Of a DNA stretch of 6,179 nucleotides, positions 1 to 6,012 are shown piece by piece. Within the stretch, counting starts at the first letter, position 1; each line of letters starts with the position of its first letter. The position numbers and the translations under genes are program-made. The notes beneath the pieces were generated by a model. That model made no database searches. It had not been told where the DNA came from and worked only from the letters and a program-made list of their open reading frames with translations. Location: the NCBI GenBank assembly GCA_007121375.1, contig SKLX01000213.1:1-6179 (forward strand), given 5' to 3'. This stretch comes from Bacillota bacterium. Lineage in GTDB: Bacteria > Bacillota > Dethiobacteria > SKNC01.

Positions 1-345
1 AACCTTCCCCTGGCCAAAATATACCGCCTGGCAGAATTCTATGAAAGCTTAAGTTTAAAACCCCAGGGCCGCTGCCAGATTAACGTTTGTGCCGGTACCG
101 CCTGCCATGTAAGGGGAGCTTCCAATATCCTGGAGGAATTTGAACAACAGCTGGGAATCAAGGCAGGCCAGGTGACCCCCGATTTGAATTTCGGCTTGAA
201 AAAAGTTAATTGTGTGGGCACCTGTGCCCTGGGACCGGTAGTAACGATCCAGGACCGCTACCTGGGAAACATGTCCCCTCTGAAAGTTAAAAAAGTTATC
301 CAGGAATACTCGGACCTCAAGGACAGGGAAAAAAAGCATGCTTAA
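1..345 (+). CDS. NuoE/HndA-like thioredoxin-fold [2Fe-2S] subunit, C-terminal part (5' end outside window)
   Basis: Frame 1 is open from the first base to the TAA at 343-345, giving 114 visible residues with no start, so the gene begins upstream. Four cysteines sit at visible residues 30 and 35 (C-x4-C, in VCAGTACHVRG) and 71 and 75 (C-x3-C, in NCVGTCALGP). This is the ligand pattern of the NuoE / 24-kDa complex I subunit / HndA / HydC family. Family members are usually about 150-170 residues, so roughly 40-55 residues, mostly the helical N-terminus, are missing. In that family the protein binds one [2Fe-2S] cluster and sits against the NuoF-type flavoprotein, which here is the next gene, 52 bp downstream. 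The charged tail ending in KKHA is unremarkable. It is very likely the small subunit of a soluble NAD(P)H-oxidising complex rather than of membrane complex I, because the neighbour has HndC/HydB-type fused domains. Confidence 0.93.
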   Translation, partial: NLPLAKIYRLAEFYESLSLKPQGRCQINVCAGTACHVRGASNILEEFEQQLGIKAGQVTPDLNFGLKKVNCVGTCALGPVVTIQDRYLGNMSPLKVKKVIQEYSDLKDREKKHA

Positions 346-382
346 ATTTTAGAGGGGTGCTACGACTATCAGCTGCCATTAG

Positions 383-392
383 AAAGAGGTGA
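383..392 (+). promoter_or_regulatory. Ribosome binding site that decides the NuoF-like start
   Basis: AAAGAGGTGA at 383-392 is a near-perfect Shine-Dalgarno sequence ending 5 nt before the TTG at 398. The in-frame GTG at 389-391 lies inside this site and so cannot be served by it, which favours TTG 398 over the longer reading. Confidence 0.75.
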
Positions 393-397
393 ATTCT

Positions 398-2251
398 TTG
401 AAAAGGTTAACTTCTATAACGGACCTGGAAAAACTGCAAAAGGACCTGGCCCTTCGAAGGAAGGGAGAAAATCTCCTGGTTACCCTTTGCCAGGGAACGG
501 GATGCAAAGCCTATGAAAGCCACAAGATTTATGAAGCCTTTGAAAAAGAGCTAAATGCCAGAAATCTGAGGGAAAAGGTATCCCTCAGGTCAACGGGCTG
601 CCATGGTTTTTGCGAACAGGGGCCCCTGGCAGTTATTTTCACCGGGGAAATATGCTACTGCCGGGTAAAGGCAGAAGATATCCCGGAAATTGTAGAAAAA
701 ACCCTGATAAAGGGAGAAACAGTAGAAAGACTCCTTTTCCAGGACCCGGAGGGGGGAAAAAGATATGCCCGGGAAGAAGACATCCCCTTTTACAGGCACC
801 AGGAAAGGCTTCTGTTAGGGCAAAACAGGCTGTTAGATCCCCGCAGTATTAAAGATTACATTGCCCAGGGCGGCTACCAGGCCCTGGGTAAGGTCCTGGC
901 AGAAATGACTCCTTCGGAAGTAGTGGAGGAGGTAAAAAAATCTAACCTGCGGGGCCGGGGTGGGGCCGGTTTCCCCACGGGAATCAAGTGGGAAACAACC
1001 CGCCAGGCTCCTGGAGAAGAAAAATATGTGGTGGTAAATGCCGATGAAGGAGACCCGGGAGCCTATATGGACAGAAGCCTCCTGGAGGGAAACCCCCACC
1101 TGGTGCTGGAGGGCCTAATAATAGGGGCCTATGCCATGGGGGCTAAAAAAGGTTTTATTTTTCTCCGCCAGGAATATCCCCTGGCCCTGGAAAACCTCCG
1201 CCTGGCCCTGAAGGAAGCCAGGGATTACGGTCTCCTGGGAGAAAATATTTTAGGGACATCCTTTAGCTTTGAAGCAGTCACAAAAAGGGGGGCTGGAGCC
1301 TTTGTCACAGGTGAATCCAGCGCCCTGGTGGCAGCCATTCAAGGCAGGGTCGGGGAACCCGGGCCCAAGCACATTAACACTGCCCTCCAGGGTATAGGAG
1401 GGAAACCTACCGCCCTGAATAATGTGGAAACCTGGGCTAATATACCCCGGATCCTGGAAAGGGGCGCCTCCTGGTATGCTTCCCTGGGAAACAGGGAAAA
1501 CACAGGGACCAAAATCTTTTCCCTGGTAGGCAAGGTAAACAACACGGGGCTCATTGAAGTTCCCCTGGGAACCACCCTGAAGACAATTATTTTTGATATC
1601 GGGGGAGGCATCAAAGGAGGAAAAAAATTCAAGGCCGTCCAGACGGGAGGCCCTTCGGGAGGCTGCCTCCCCGAGAAGTACCTGGACCTGCCCGTGGACT
1701 TTGATCGCCTCAGGGAACTGGGGTCCATGATGGGCTCAGGAGGAATGATCGTCATGGATGAAGACAGCTGCATGGTAGACGTGGCCCGTTATTTCATGCA
1801 GTTCTTGAAGGAAGAATCCTGCGGAAAGTGTATAAGCTGCCGGGAAGGAATTAATATGATGTATGATATTCTGGAGGGAATAGCCCTGGGGAAAGGCCGG
1901 GAAGAGGAACTGGAACTTTTGGAAGAACTGGCCTGGGCAACCCATAAGGCCTCCCTCTGCGGACTGGGGAAAACAGCGGCCAATCCTGTAACCAGTACCC
2001 TGAAATATTTCCGGCAGGAATACCTGGCTCACCTGAAGGAAAAAAGATGCCCTGCAGGAGTATGCAAGGCCCTGATCAGCTATACTCTGGACCAGGAAAA
2101 ATGCAACGGCTGCGGGCGCTGCCAAAAACTGTGCCCCGTTAAAGCCCTGGAGGGGGAAAGGGGATCACCCCCCCATCTCAATCACCCCTTATGCATAAAA
2201 TGCGGCATCTGCTTTGAAGCCTGTCCTTTCAAGGCTATCTATGTCCAGTAA
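398..2251 (+). CDS. NuoF/HndC/HydB-like NAD(P)H-binding FMN flavoprotein with fused [2Fe-2S] and 2x[4Fe-4S] domains
   Basis: 617 residues from TTG 398; a GTG at 389 would add three residues but overlaps the ribosome binding site. Domains in order: thioredoxin-like [2Fe-2S] (Cys31, Cys36, Cys68, Cys72); NuoF FMN/NADH core with GRGGAGFPTGIKW at 186-198, NADEGDPGAYMDR at 214-226, GAGAFVTGESSAL at 298-310 and KPTALNNVETWANIP at 336-350; SLBB-like region about 370-440; N3-type [4Fe-4S] ligands CGKCISC at 475-481 plus Cys521; a CPAGVC pair at 551/556; and a C-terminal ferredoxin domain (Cys569, 572, 575, 579 and Cys599, 602, 605, 609). This architecture is that of HndC/HydB-type subunits of soluble, sometimes electron-bifurcating, [FeFe]-hydrogenases and NAD(P)-linked formate dehydrogenases, not of membrane complex I NuoF (about 440 residues). 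Its family role is hydride exchange between NAD(P)H and FMN, with electrons relayed through Fe-S clusters in the cytoplasm. An oddity is that the usual CGEE loop reads TGES (304-307). The physiological partner is not visible. Confidence 0.93.
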   Translation: MKRLTSITDLEKLQKDLALRRKGENLLVTLCQGTGCKAYESHKIYEAFEKELNARNLREKVSLRSTGCHGFCEQGPLAVIFTGEICYCRVKAEDIPEIVEKTLIKGETVERLLFQDPEGGKRYAREEDIPFYRHQERLLLGQNRLLDPRSIKDYIAQGGYQALGKVLAEMTPSEVVEEVKKSNLRGRGGAGFPTGIKWETTRQAPGEEKYVVVNADEGDPGAYMDRSLLEGNPHLVLEGLIIGAYAMGAKKGFIFLRQEYPLALENLRLALKEARDYGLLGENILGTSFSFEAVTKRGAGAFVTGESSALVAAIQGRVGEPGPKHINTALQGIGGKPTALNNVETWANIPRILERGASWYASLGNRENTGTKIFSLVGKVNNTGLIEVPLGTTLKTIIFDIGGGIKGGKKFKAVQTGGPSGGCLPEKYLDLPVDFDRLRELGSMMGSGGMIVMDEDSCMVDVARYFMQFLKEESCGKCISCREGINMMYDILEGIALGKGREEELELLEELAWATHKASLCGLGKTAANPVTSTLKYFRQEYLAHLKEKRCPAGVCKALISYTLDQEKCNGCGRCQKLCPVKALEGERGSPPHLNHPLCIKCGICFEACPFKAIYVQ

Positions 2252-2263
2252 AAATAAGTTTTT

Positions 2264-2272
2264 GGGAGAGGG
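2264..2272 (+). promoter_or_regulatory. Ribosome binding site of the NuoG-N/HoxU-like gene
   Basis: GGGAGAGGG ends 6 nt before ATG 2279. The in-frame TTG at 2273 directly abuts the site, too close to be used, so ATG 2279 is the preferred start. Confidence 0.75.
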
Positions 2273-2278
2273 TTGGAA

Positions 2279-3010
2279 ATGATTAACTTAACCATTGACG
2301 GAAAAAACTATAAGGGAGAGAAGGGAGAAAACCTTTTACAGGTGGGCCTAAATAATGGTTTCGATATACCCCATCTCTGCTACCATGAAAACCTTTCCCC
2401 CTACGGCGGGTGCCGCCTATGCCTGATAGAAGTAACCCGGGGAGAAAGAACAACTTTGACCACCTCCTGCACTTATCCCGGGGAGGAGGGGTTACAGGTA
2501 AAAACCAGCACCCCCCAGGTTTTAAAAGCCCGCCGGTTGATGATGGAAATAATTCTGGCCCTGGCACCATCTTCTTCCCATATCCAGAGCCTGGCCGGGA
2601 AAATGGGGGTAGAAAGGACTCCCTTTAATTACCAAAAGGAAGGGGAAGGCTGTATTAAGTGCGGCCTTTGTGTTCGGGCCTGTGAAGAACTGGTGGGGGC
2701 GGGGGTCCTGACCTTTTCCCATAAAGGGCCCCAGAGAAAGGTAGAACCCCCCTTTGGGGAAGAACCGAAAAATTGTATAGGATGCGGCACCTGCGTATAT
2801 GTATGTCCTGCCGGGTGCCTCACCATGGAGGATACCCCCCAGGAAAGGAAAATTGACCGGTGGAAGAGGAGGATGGAGATGAAAACCTGCCAGAAGTGCC
2901 ATCAGCCTTATATGCCCACCCCCCAGATAGAATACATTTTAAAAGGCCCCCCGGATCCACCCCCGGAAAAATGGCTTTCCTGCTGTCCCATCTGCCGAAG
3001 GAAGGGGTAA
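2279..3010 (+). CDS. Stand-alone NuoG N-terminus/HoxU-like Fe-S protein: plant-type [2Fe-2S] + 2x[4Fe-4S] + C-terminal Cys-knuckle domain
   Basis: 243 residues from ATG 2279, starting 27 bp after the flavoprotein stop. The N-terminal ferredoxin fold binds one [2Fe-2S] cluster through Cys34, Cys45, Cys48 and Cys64 (CYHENLSPYGGCRLC, then TSCTYP). Residues about 75-120 occupy the place where complex I NuoG and [FeFe]-hydrogenases carry a His-Cys-x2-Cys-x5-Cys [4Fe-4S] site; no such cysteines exist here. Two [4Fe-4S] motifs follow: CIKCGLCVRAC at 125-135 and CIGCGTCVYVC at 166-176. A basic linker (RKIDRWKRR) leads to CQKC (204-207) and CCPIC (235-239), a four-cysteine zinc-ribbon or rubredoxin-like knuckle. 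There is no H-cluster or molybdopterin domain, and the length is close to HoxU (about 240). It most likely wires electrons between the NuoE/NuoF-like pair and a separate catalytic subunit. Assignment to the family is firm; the identity of the complex is not. Confidence 0.88.
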   Translation: MINLTIDGKNYKGEKGENLLQVGLNNGFDIPHLCYHENLSPYGGCRLCLIEVTRGERTTLTTSCTYPGEEGLQVKTSTPQVLKARRLMMEIILALAPSSSHIQSLAGKMGVERTPFNYQKEGEGCIKCGLCVRACEELVGAGVLTFSHKGPQRKVEPPFGEEPKNCIGCGTCVYVCPAGCLTMEDTPQERKIDRWKRRMEMKTCQKCHQPYMPTPQIEYILKGPPDPPPEKWLSCCPICRRKG

Positions 3011-3031
3011 GAGGCCTTTCCCCCGTTAGAT

Positions 3032-3050
3032 TGCGCCCGTGCCGGGCGCA
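3032..3050. terminator. GC-rich perfect hairpin just past the Fe-S operon (first of a tandem pair)
   Basis: TGCGCCCG (3032-3039) pairs exactly with CGGGCGCA (3043-3050) around a 3-nt loop, 21 bp after the stop of the plus-strand operon. No T-run follows it directly, so alone it is not a classic intrinsic terminator. It may stall polymerase or protect the mRNA end together with the next hairpin. Confidence 0.5.
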
Positions 3051-3056
3051 CACAAA

Positions 3057-3084
3057 GGAGCCGGCTTCATGGCCGGCTCCCTTT
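3057..3084. terminator. Probable terminator hairpin between convergent operons
   Basis: GGAGCCGGC (3057-3065) pairs perfectly with GCCGGCTCC (3072-3080) around a 6-nt loop. AAA lies upstream and CTTT downstream, so the stem can be flanked by A on one side and T on the other on either strand. The T-tract is short (3082-3084 on plus; TTTG on minus), making it a moderate, possibly bidirectional terminator. The position fits: it lies 46 bp past the plus-strand stop and 18 bp past the minus-strand methyltransferase stop. Confidence 0.65.
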
Positions 3085-3102
3085 ATCCTGGGGCTATATA
3101 AC

Positions 3103-4368
3103 TCAATCTTTACAAAAAAGCACAATGCGGTTGGTGTTGGTTCCATAACTGTTGTTGTTAACACCCCATATGTTTGAAGTTTTGGTAAACTCCTGGAGGT
3201 TTATAAGGATGCCCCGGCAAGCAAACCCCGCCTTTAAACCCAGGGGAACCACATAATCCTCCAGATTAATAGTCCCCTTTCTAACCTCCCCTACTTCAAA
3301 GGCTACCCATCCGCCTGCACAGGTAATCCGGTAAAGCTCCCGGAAAGCTTTCCCCATGACGGATGACCATTCTTCCATAGTCCTGGCCATAGTAATCTTT
3401 TTTTCCACTTCTTTGGTATCTATACCATTAAACCAGCACCTGAGCCAGTTGTCCTTCGAATACTGGACCACATCTAAAAAGGGGGGTGAAGTTACCGTCA
3501 GCTGCACCGACTCTCCAGGAATCTCCCAGGTCCCCCCGGCATCCTTTTCTAAAAACCAGGCGGTAGAAGCGGCCTTTTTCAGGTTTTCTACTTCCCCCGG
3601 GGAAAGGTTTTTTACCAGGTTCCTTGTTTTTTTCATTATTATTTTTACGGTATCCCGGTAGGGGGGAACCTGCTTTCTCTTCTCGTTAATTTTTGCCTGG
3701 CGCTGGGGGGAAACCGCCTGATTGGGAGGCAGGGTGTAGACAGAAAAAAAACCGGGGGAATGGCCCGTCAACCGGTTGGTGGCTACCATCCTTATCCATG
3801 AGTCCCGATGGTCCTCCACCCCTTCCTCCTTCCTGGCCTGGAGATACCTCTGCAAAGAAACTATTTCCCCTTCCGTGTCAGGGTGAAAAAACATGGACAA
3901 ATCAAAATCAGCTTTCAAGTTTTTATTCAGGGGAATTTCAGAAAGCCTCCGGGCAATACCCGGCAGGGTAGGGACAGAAAAACGTGGTTGGGATAAAATC
4001 CTGCTTAAGGGGTTAATATCATTGGAAATTACCTGCCGTCCCAGTAGTCCTGCCTCCACCACCGTGGTACCCCTGCCGCTAAAGGGATCATAAACCTTAT
4101 CCCCTTTTGCCGTGAGAAGTTCTATAAAGAAGCGGGGTAGCTGGGGCTTAAAACAGGCCCGATAGGAAACTTCTTGAAGGGAGGAAGCCTGCCTCTGCCT
4201 GGAAGTCCAGAACTCATTTATAAAAACAGGGATTTTTTCTCCCCCTGCCTTAAACTCTTCAATTACTGTCTTTTTTTCTTCTTCCGGTAAAAGGGTGAAA
4301 TTTTCCCCCTGGCCGCAAGAATAATGTTTTAAGTGTTCATATACCTCTTCCCTGTTAAGGGTGGCCAT
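3103..4368 (-). CDS. Solitary DNA methyltransferase (amino-methyltransferase, motif I before TSPPF motif IV)
   Basis: 421 residues from ATG 4368 to TGA at 3105-3103. The AdoMet-binding motif I is DPFSGRGTT (94-102), preceded by a motif X-like stretch (FKPQLPRFFIELL, 73-85) and followed by an acidic-loop NDINP (116-120). The catalytic motif IV is TSPPF (293-297). SPP-Y/F is typical of exocyclic amino methyltransferases, most often m4C, though m6A enzymes with SPP also exist. About 190 residues separate motifs I and IV, an X-I-insert-IV order resembling the alpha group, with the insert (about 125-285) a candidate target-recognition region. The C-terminal half has GGWVAFEVGE and ends in a polar SYGTNTNRIVLF segment. 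No restriction endonuclease, specificity subunit or repressor lies beside it, so it looks like an orphan methylase. It follows the c-di-GMP gene by 37 bp and is probably co-transcribed. Target sequence unknown; some relatives could act on RNA. Confidence 0.85.
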   Translation of the reverse strand: MATLNREEVYEHLKHYSCGQGENFTLLPEEEKKTVIEEFKAGGEKIPVFINEFWTSRQRQASSLQEVSYRACFKPQLPRFFIELLTAKGDKVYDPFSGRGTTVVEAGLLGRQVISNDINPLSRILSQPRFSVPTLPGIARRLSEIPLNKNLKADFDLSMFFHPDTEGEIVSLQRYLQARKEEGVEDHRDSWIRMVATNRLTGHSPGFFSVYTLPPNQAVSPQRQAKINEKRKQVPPYRDTVKIIMKKTRNLVKNLSPGEVENLKKAASTAWFLEKDAGGTWEIPGESVQLTVTSPPFLDVVQYSKDNWLRCWFNGIDTKEVEKKITMARTMEEWSSVMGKAFRELYRITCAGGWVAFEVGEVRKGTINLEDYVVPLGLKAGFACRGILINLQEFTKTSNIWGVNNNSYGTNTNRIVLFCKD

Positions 4369-4374
4369 GATTTT

Positions 4375-4382
4375 GCTCCTCC
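4375..4382 (-). promoter_or_regulatory. Ribosome binding site of the methyltransferase
   Basis: On the minus strand GGAGGAGC (4382 to 4375) lies about 6 nt upstream of ATG 4368, a strong site at good spacing that fixes this start. Confidence 0.8.
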
Positions 4383-4405
4383 ACTAAAAGCTTCCTGCAC
4401 CTCAT

Positions 4406-5980
4406 CTACATGAAATAATCTTTTTGATCAGGAAGAAAAGGCTTTTCTACCTTTTCTTCAAGGGGGACCTCTTCCCGGGTTTCTTCCATGCCTTCTTCAA
4501 ATATTTCCACAAAAAGTTCTACCAGCAGGGGGTCAAACTGGTAGCCCGCCCAGCAAATCAGCTCCCGGAGAGCTTCCTCCTCCTTTTTTAGCTCCCCGTA
4601 AGGACGGTGGCTGGTCATAACATCGAAGGCATCCACAATGGAAAAAATCCGGCATTCCAGGGGAATATTTTCCCCGGAAAGCTGACGGGGATAGCCCGTG
4701 CCATCCCATCTTTCATGGTGATATAAAATTAATTCCGCCACATGTTTAAAATCCGGGGATGCTTTGGCAATCCTGTAGCCAATCTCCGGGTGCCGCTTTA
4801 TTTCTCTCCATTCCTTGTCCGTTAGCTTCCCCTCTTTAAAAATTATATTTTCAGAAATGCCTGCTTTGCCGATATCATGGAGGGAACATAACAAGCTGAG
4901 ATTTTTTAACTGTTCCTGGCTTAAACCGGTCCTCACCCCCAGGGTCCGACTCAATTCCTTTAATTTATCCGTATGGCCCCTTTCCACAAAATCTTTTTTA
5001 GAAAGGGCCCTCACCAGGCTGCTGATAATCTCCTCCCGGCTGGAGGAACGGCGGGAATCCTTGTTTTTATACATGCTGTCATCGGCTTCATTGAAGGCTT
5101 CCATAAGGGAGTACTCGGGAGAAGTAGAAGTAGCCAGCCCCAGGGACAGCCTCAAGGGCATTTGGGGGTTATTCCTTTGATGTTTTTCCAGGTTTTCCAG
5201 TATACGATCCATAATATTTTTTGCCACTTCTTCACCGGTGCGGGGAAGGATCAGAGCAAACTCATCTCCCCCAATACGGGCCACCACATCATTTTTCCTT
5301 ACCGATTGGTTCAAAAGGGCGGCACACTCTTTTAGAAGACGGTTGCCCGCCTCATGGCCCATGGAATCATTAACAAACTTCAAATCATCCAGGTCTACCA
5401 TTATTATGCTGACGGGATAATCATTACCTCCGCACAGGCGGGCTATTTCCTCCTTGAAAAATTCCCGGTTGTAAACCTCCGTCAGGCTGTCAAAAAGAGT
5501 TAAATGCATGAGCTTCTCTTCATATCTCTTGCGCTTTGATATATCAGTATAAATGGAATAACCTCCGGCGGGACCCTCCTCCATGATAACGGGTACTTCT
5601 TTTATGCTTACCGCCAGGCTGCTCCCCTCCTTAGCACGGCAGATTGCTTCCCGGTCAAAGGCCTCTCCCTGGAAGCCCCAGGAAGGCCTTTTTCCTCCTG
5701 ACCCATCCCTTTCCCTCAAGTTGATAAGCTCCAAAAGATTCCTCCCTTTAATCTCCTCCAGGGAGTAGCCAAAAAGCTCACTAAATTTGGCATTTATATC
5801 AATCAGTTTGTAATCTCCATCATGAAAGGCAATGGCATCAGTAGAGTTTTTAAATAAAGCCTCCAGGTTAGCCTTTTGAAGTTCCAGCTTTTTTTCTACT
5901 TCTTTTCGCCGATTAACAATGTAAAGGCCAAGGCAGGCCAGGAAGCCCAAAAATATCAAAGAAGCCAGGAAATACTCCAA
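4406..5980 (-). CDS. Membrane-anchored PAS-GGDEF-HD-GYP cyclic-di-GMP turnover protein
   Basis: 524 residues from TTG 5980 to TAG at 4408-4406. An in-frame TGA at 5989-5987 leaves no longer reading, and AGGAG at 5995-5991 sits 10 nt upstream. One N-terminal TM segment (about 4-22) is followed by a short charged helix (24-42), which would leave the rest cytoplasmic. The PAS domain spans about 36-150 and ends in the usual TDISKRK linker. The GGDEF domain (about 160-310) has DSLT (164-167), DLDDLKFVND, an intact GGDEF (237-241) and an RxxD inhibitory I-site (RKND, 228-231) at the canonical five-residue spacing. The HD-GYP domain (about 318-495) has His336, HD at 368-369, His397, HHERWDGTGYP (421-431) and Asp450. 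The tail (about 495-524) is Glu-rich. Family knowledge predicts synthesis of c-di-GMP from GTP by GGDEF and hydrolysis by the metal-dependent HD-GYP domain. No residue loss argues against either activity, but which dominates cannot be read from sequence. The PAS ligand is unknown. Confidence 0.93.
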   Translation of the reverse strand: MEYFLASLIFLGFLACLGLYIVNRRKEVEKKLELQKANLEALFKNSTDAIAFHDGDYKLIDINAKFSELFGYSLEEIKGRNLLELINLRERDGSGGKRPSWGFQGEAFDREAICRAKEGSSLAVSIKEVPVIMEEGPAGGYSIYTDISKRKRYEEKLMHLTLFDSLTEVYNREFFKEEIARLCGGNDYPVSIIMVDLDDLKFVNDSMGHEAGNRLLKECAALLNQSVRKNDVVARIGGDEFALILPRTGEEVAKNIMDRILENLEKHQRNNPQMPLRLSLGLATSTSPEYSLMEAFNEADDSMYKNKDSRRSSSREEIISSLVRALSKKDFVERGHTDKLKELSRTLGVRTGLSQEQLKNLSLLCSLHDIGKAGISENIIFKEGKLTDKEWREIKRHPEIGYRIAKASPDFKHVAELILYHHERWDGTGYPRQLSGENIPLECRIFSIVDAFDVMTSHRPYGELKKEEEALRELICWAGYQFDPLLVELFVEIFEEGMEETREEVPLEEKVEKPFLPDQKDYFM

Positions 5981-5990
5981 AACAGCTCAA

Positions 5991-5997
5991 CTCCTAA
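5991..5997 (-). promoter_or_regulatory. Ribosome binding site of the GGDEF/HD-GYP gene
   Basis: On the minus strand TTAGGAG (5997 to 5991) lies 10 nt before TTG 5980. The spacing is a little long, so translation may be modest. No other start codon occurs between the in-frame stop at 5989-5987 and TTG 5980. Confidence 0.6.
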
Positions 5998-6012
5998 CTA
6001 TAAGCCTGTAAT

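Noticed and set aside
55..339. Minus-strand frame opposite the NuoE-like gene
   Set aside because: The plus strand encodes the four-cysteine NuoE ligand set in frame; the antisense frame is a shadow.
389..397. GTG 389 as the start of the flavoprotein gene
   Set aside because: It falls inside the Shine-Dalgarno AAAGAGGTGA (383-392) and has no other ribosome site; TTG 398 is correctly spaced.
1339..1773. Long minus-strand open frame within the flavoprotein gene
   Set aside because: It is antisense to strongly conserved NuoF motifs, has no family features and is explained by G+C-biased codons on the other strand.
2168..2174. Run of seven C as a phase-variation tract in the flavoprotein gene
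   Set aside because: It lies in a variable linker between the two [4Fe-4S] motifs of a housekeeping-type enzyme and is short; no alternative frame product is plausible.
2273..2278. TTG 2273 as the start of the NuoG-N-like gene
   Set aside because: It directly abuts the GGGAGAGGG site; ATG 2279 has normal spacing and begins at the ferredoxin-fold first strand.
2279..3010. [FeFe]-hydrogenase catalytic subunit
   Set aside because: The protein ends at 243 residues and has none of the H-cluster cysteine motifs; it is only the Fe-S relay portion.
3091..3102. TATA-like stretch CTATATAAC as a promoter
   Set aside because: No matching -35 element at proper spacing, and no gene starts downstream on either strand; it lies between two converging 3' ends.
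2860..3177. Plus-strand frame running through the end of the Fe-S gene and the terminator
   Set aside because: It reads through the hairpin region and into the methyltransferase 3' end antisense, and has no recognisable domain.
3103..4368. Restriction-modification or defence island
   Set aside because: Only a methyltransferase is present; no nuclease, helicase, specificity subunit or toxin-like gene is visible next to it.
4815..5335. Plus-strand open frames overlapping the GGDEF/HD-GYP gene
   Set aside because: They overlap each other and lie opposite a gene with intact GGDEF and HD-GYP motifs; they show no coherent protein features.
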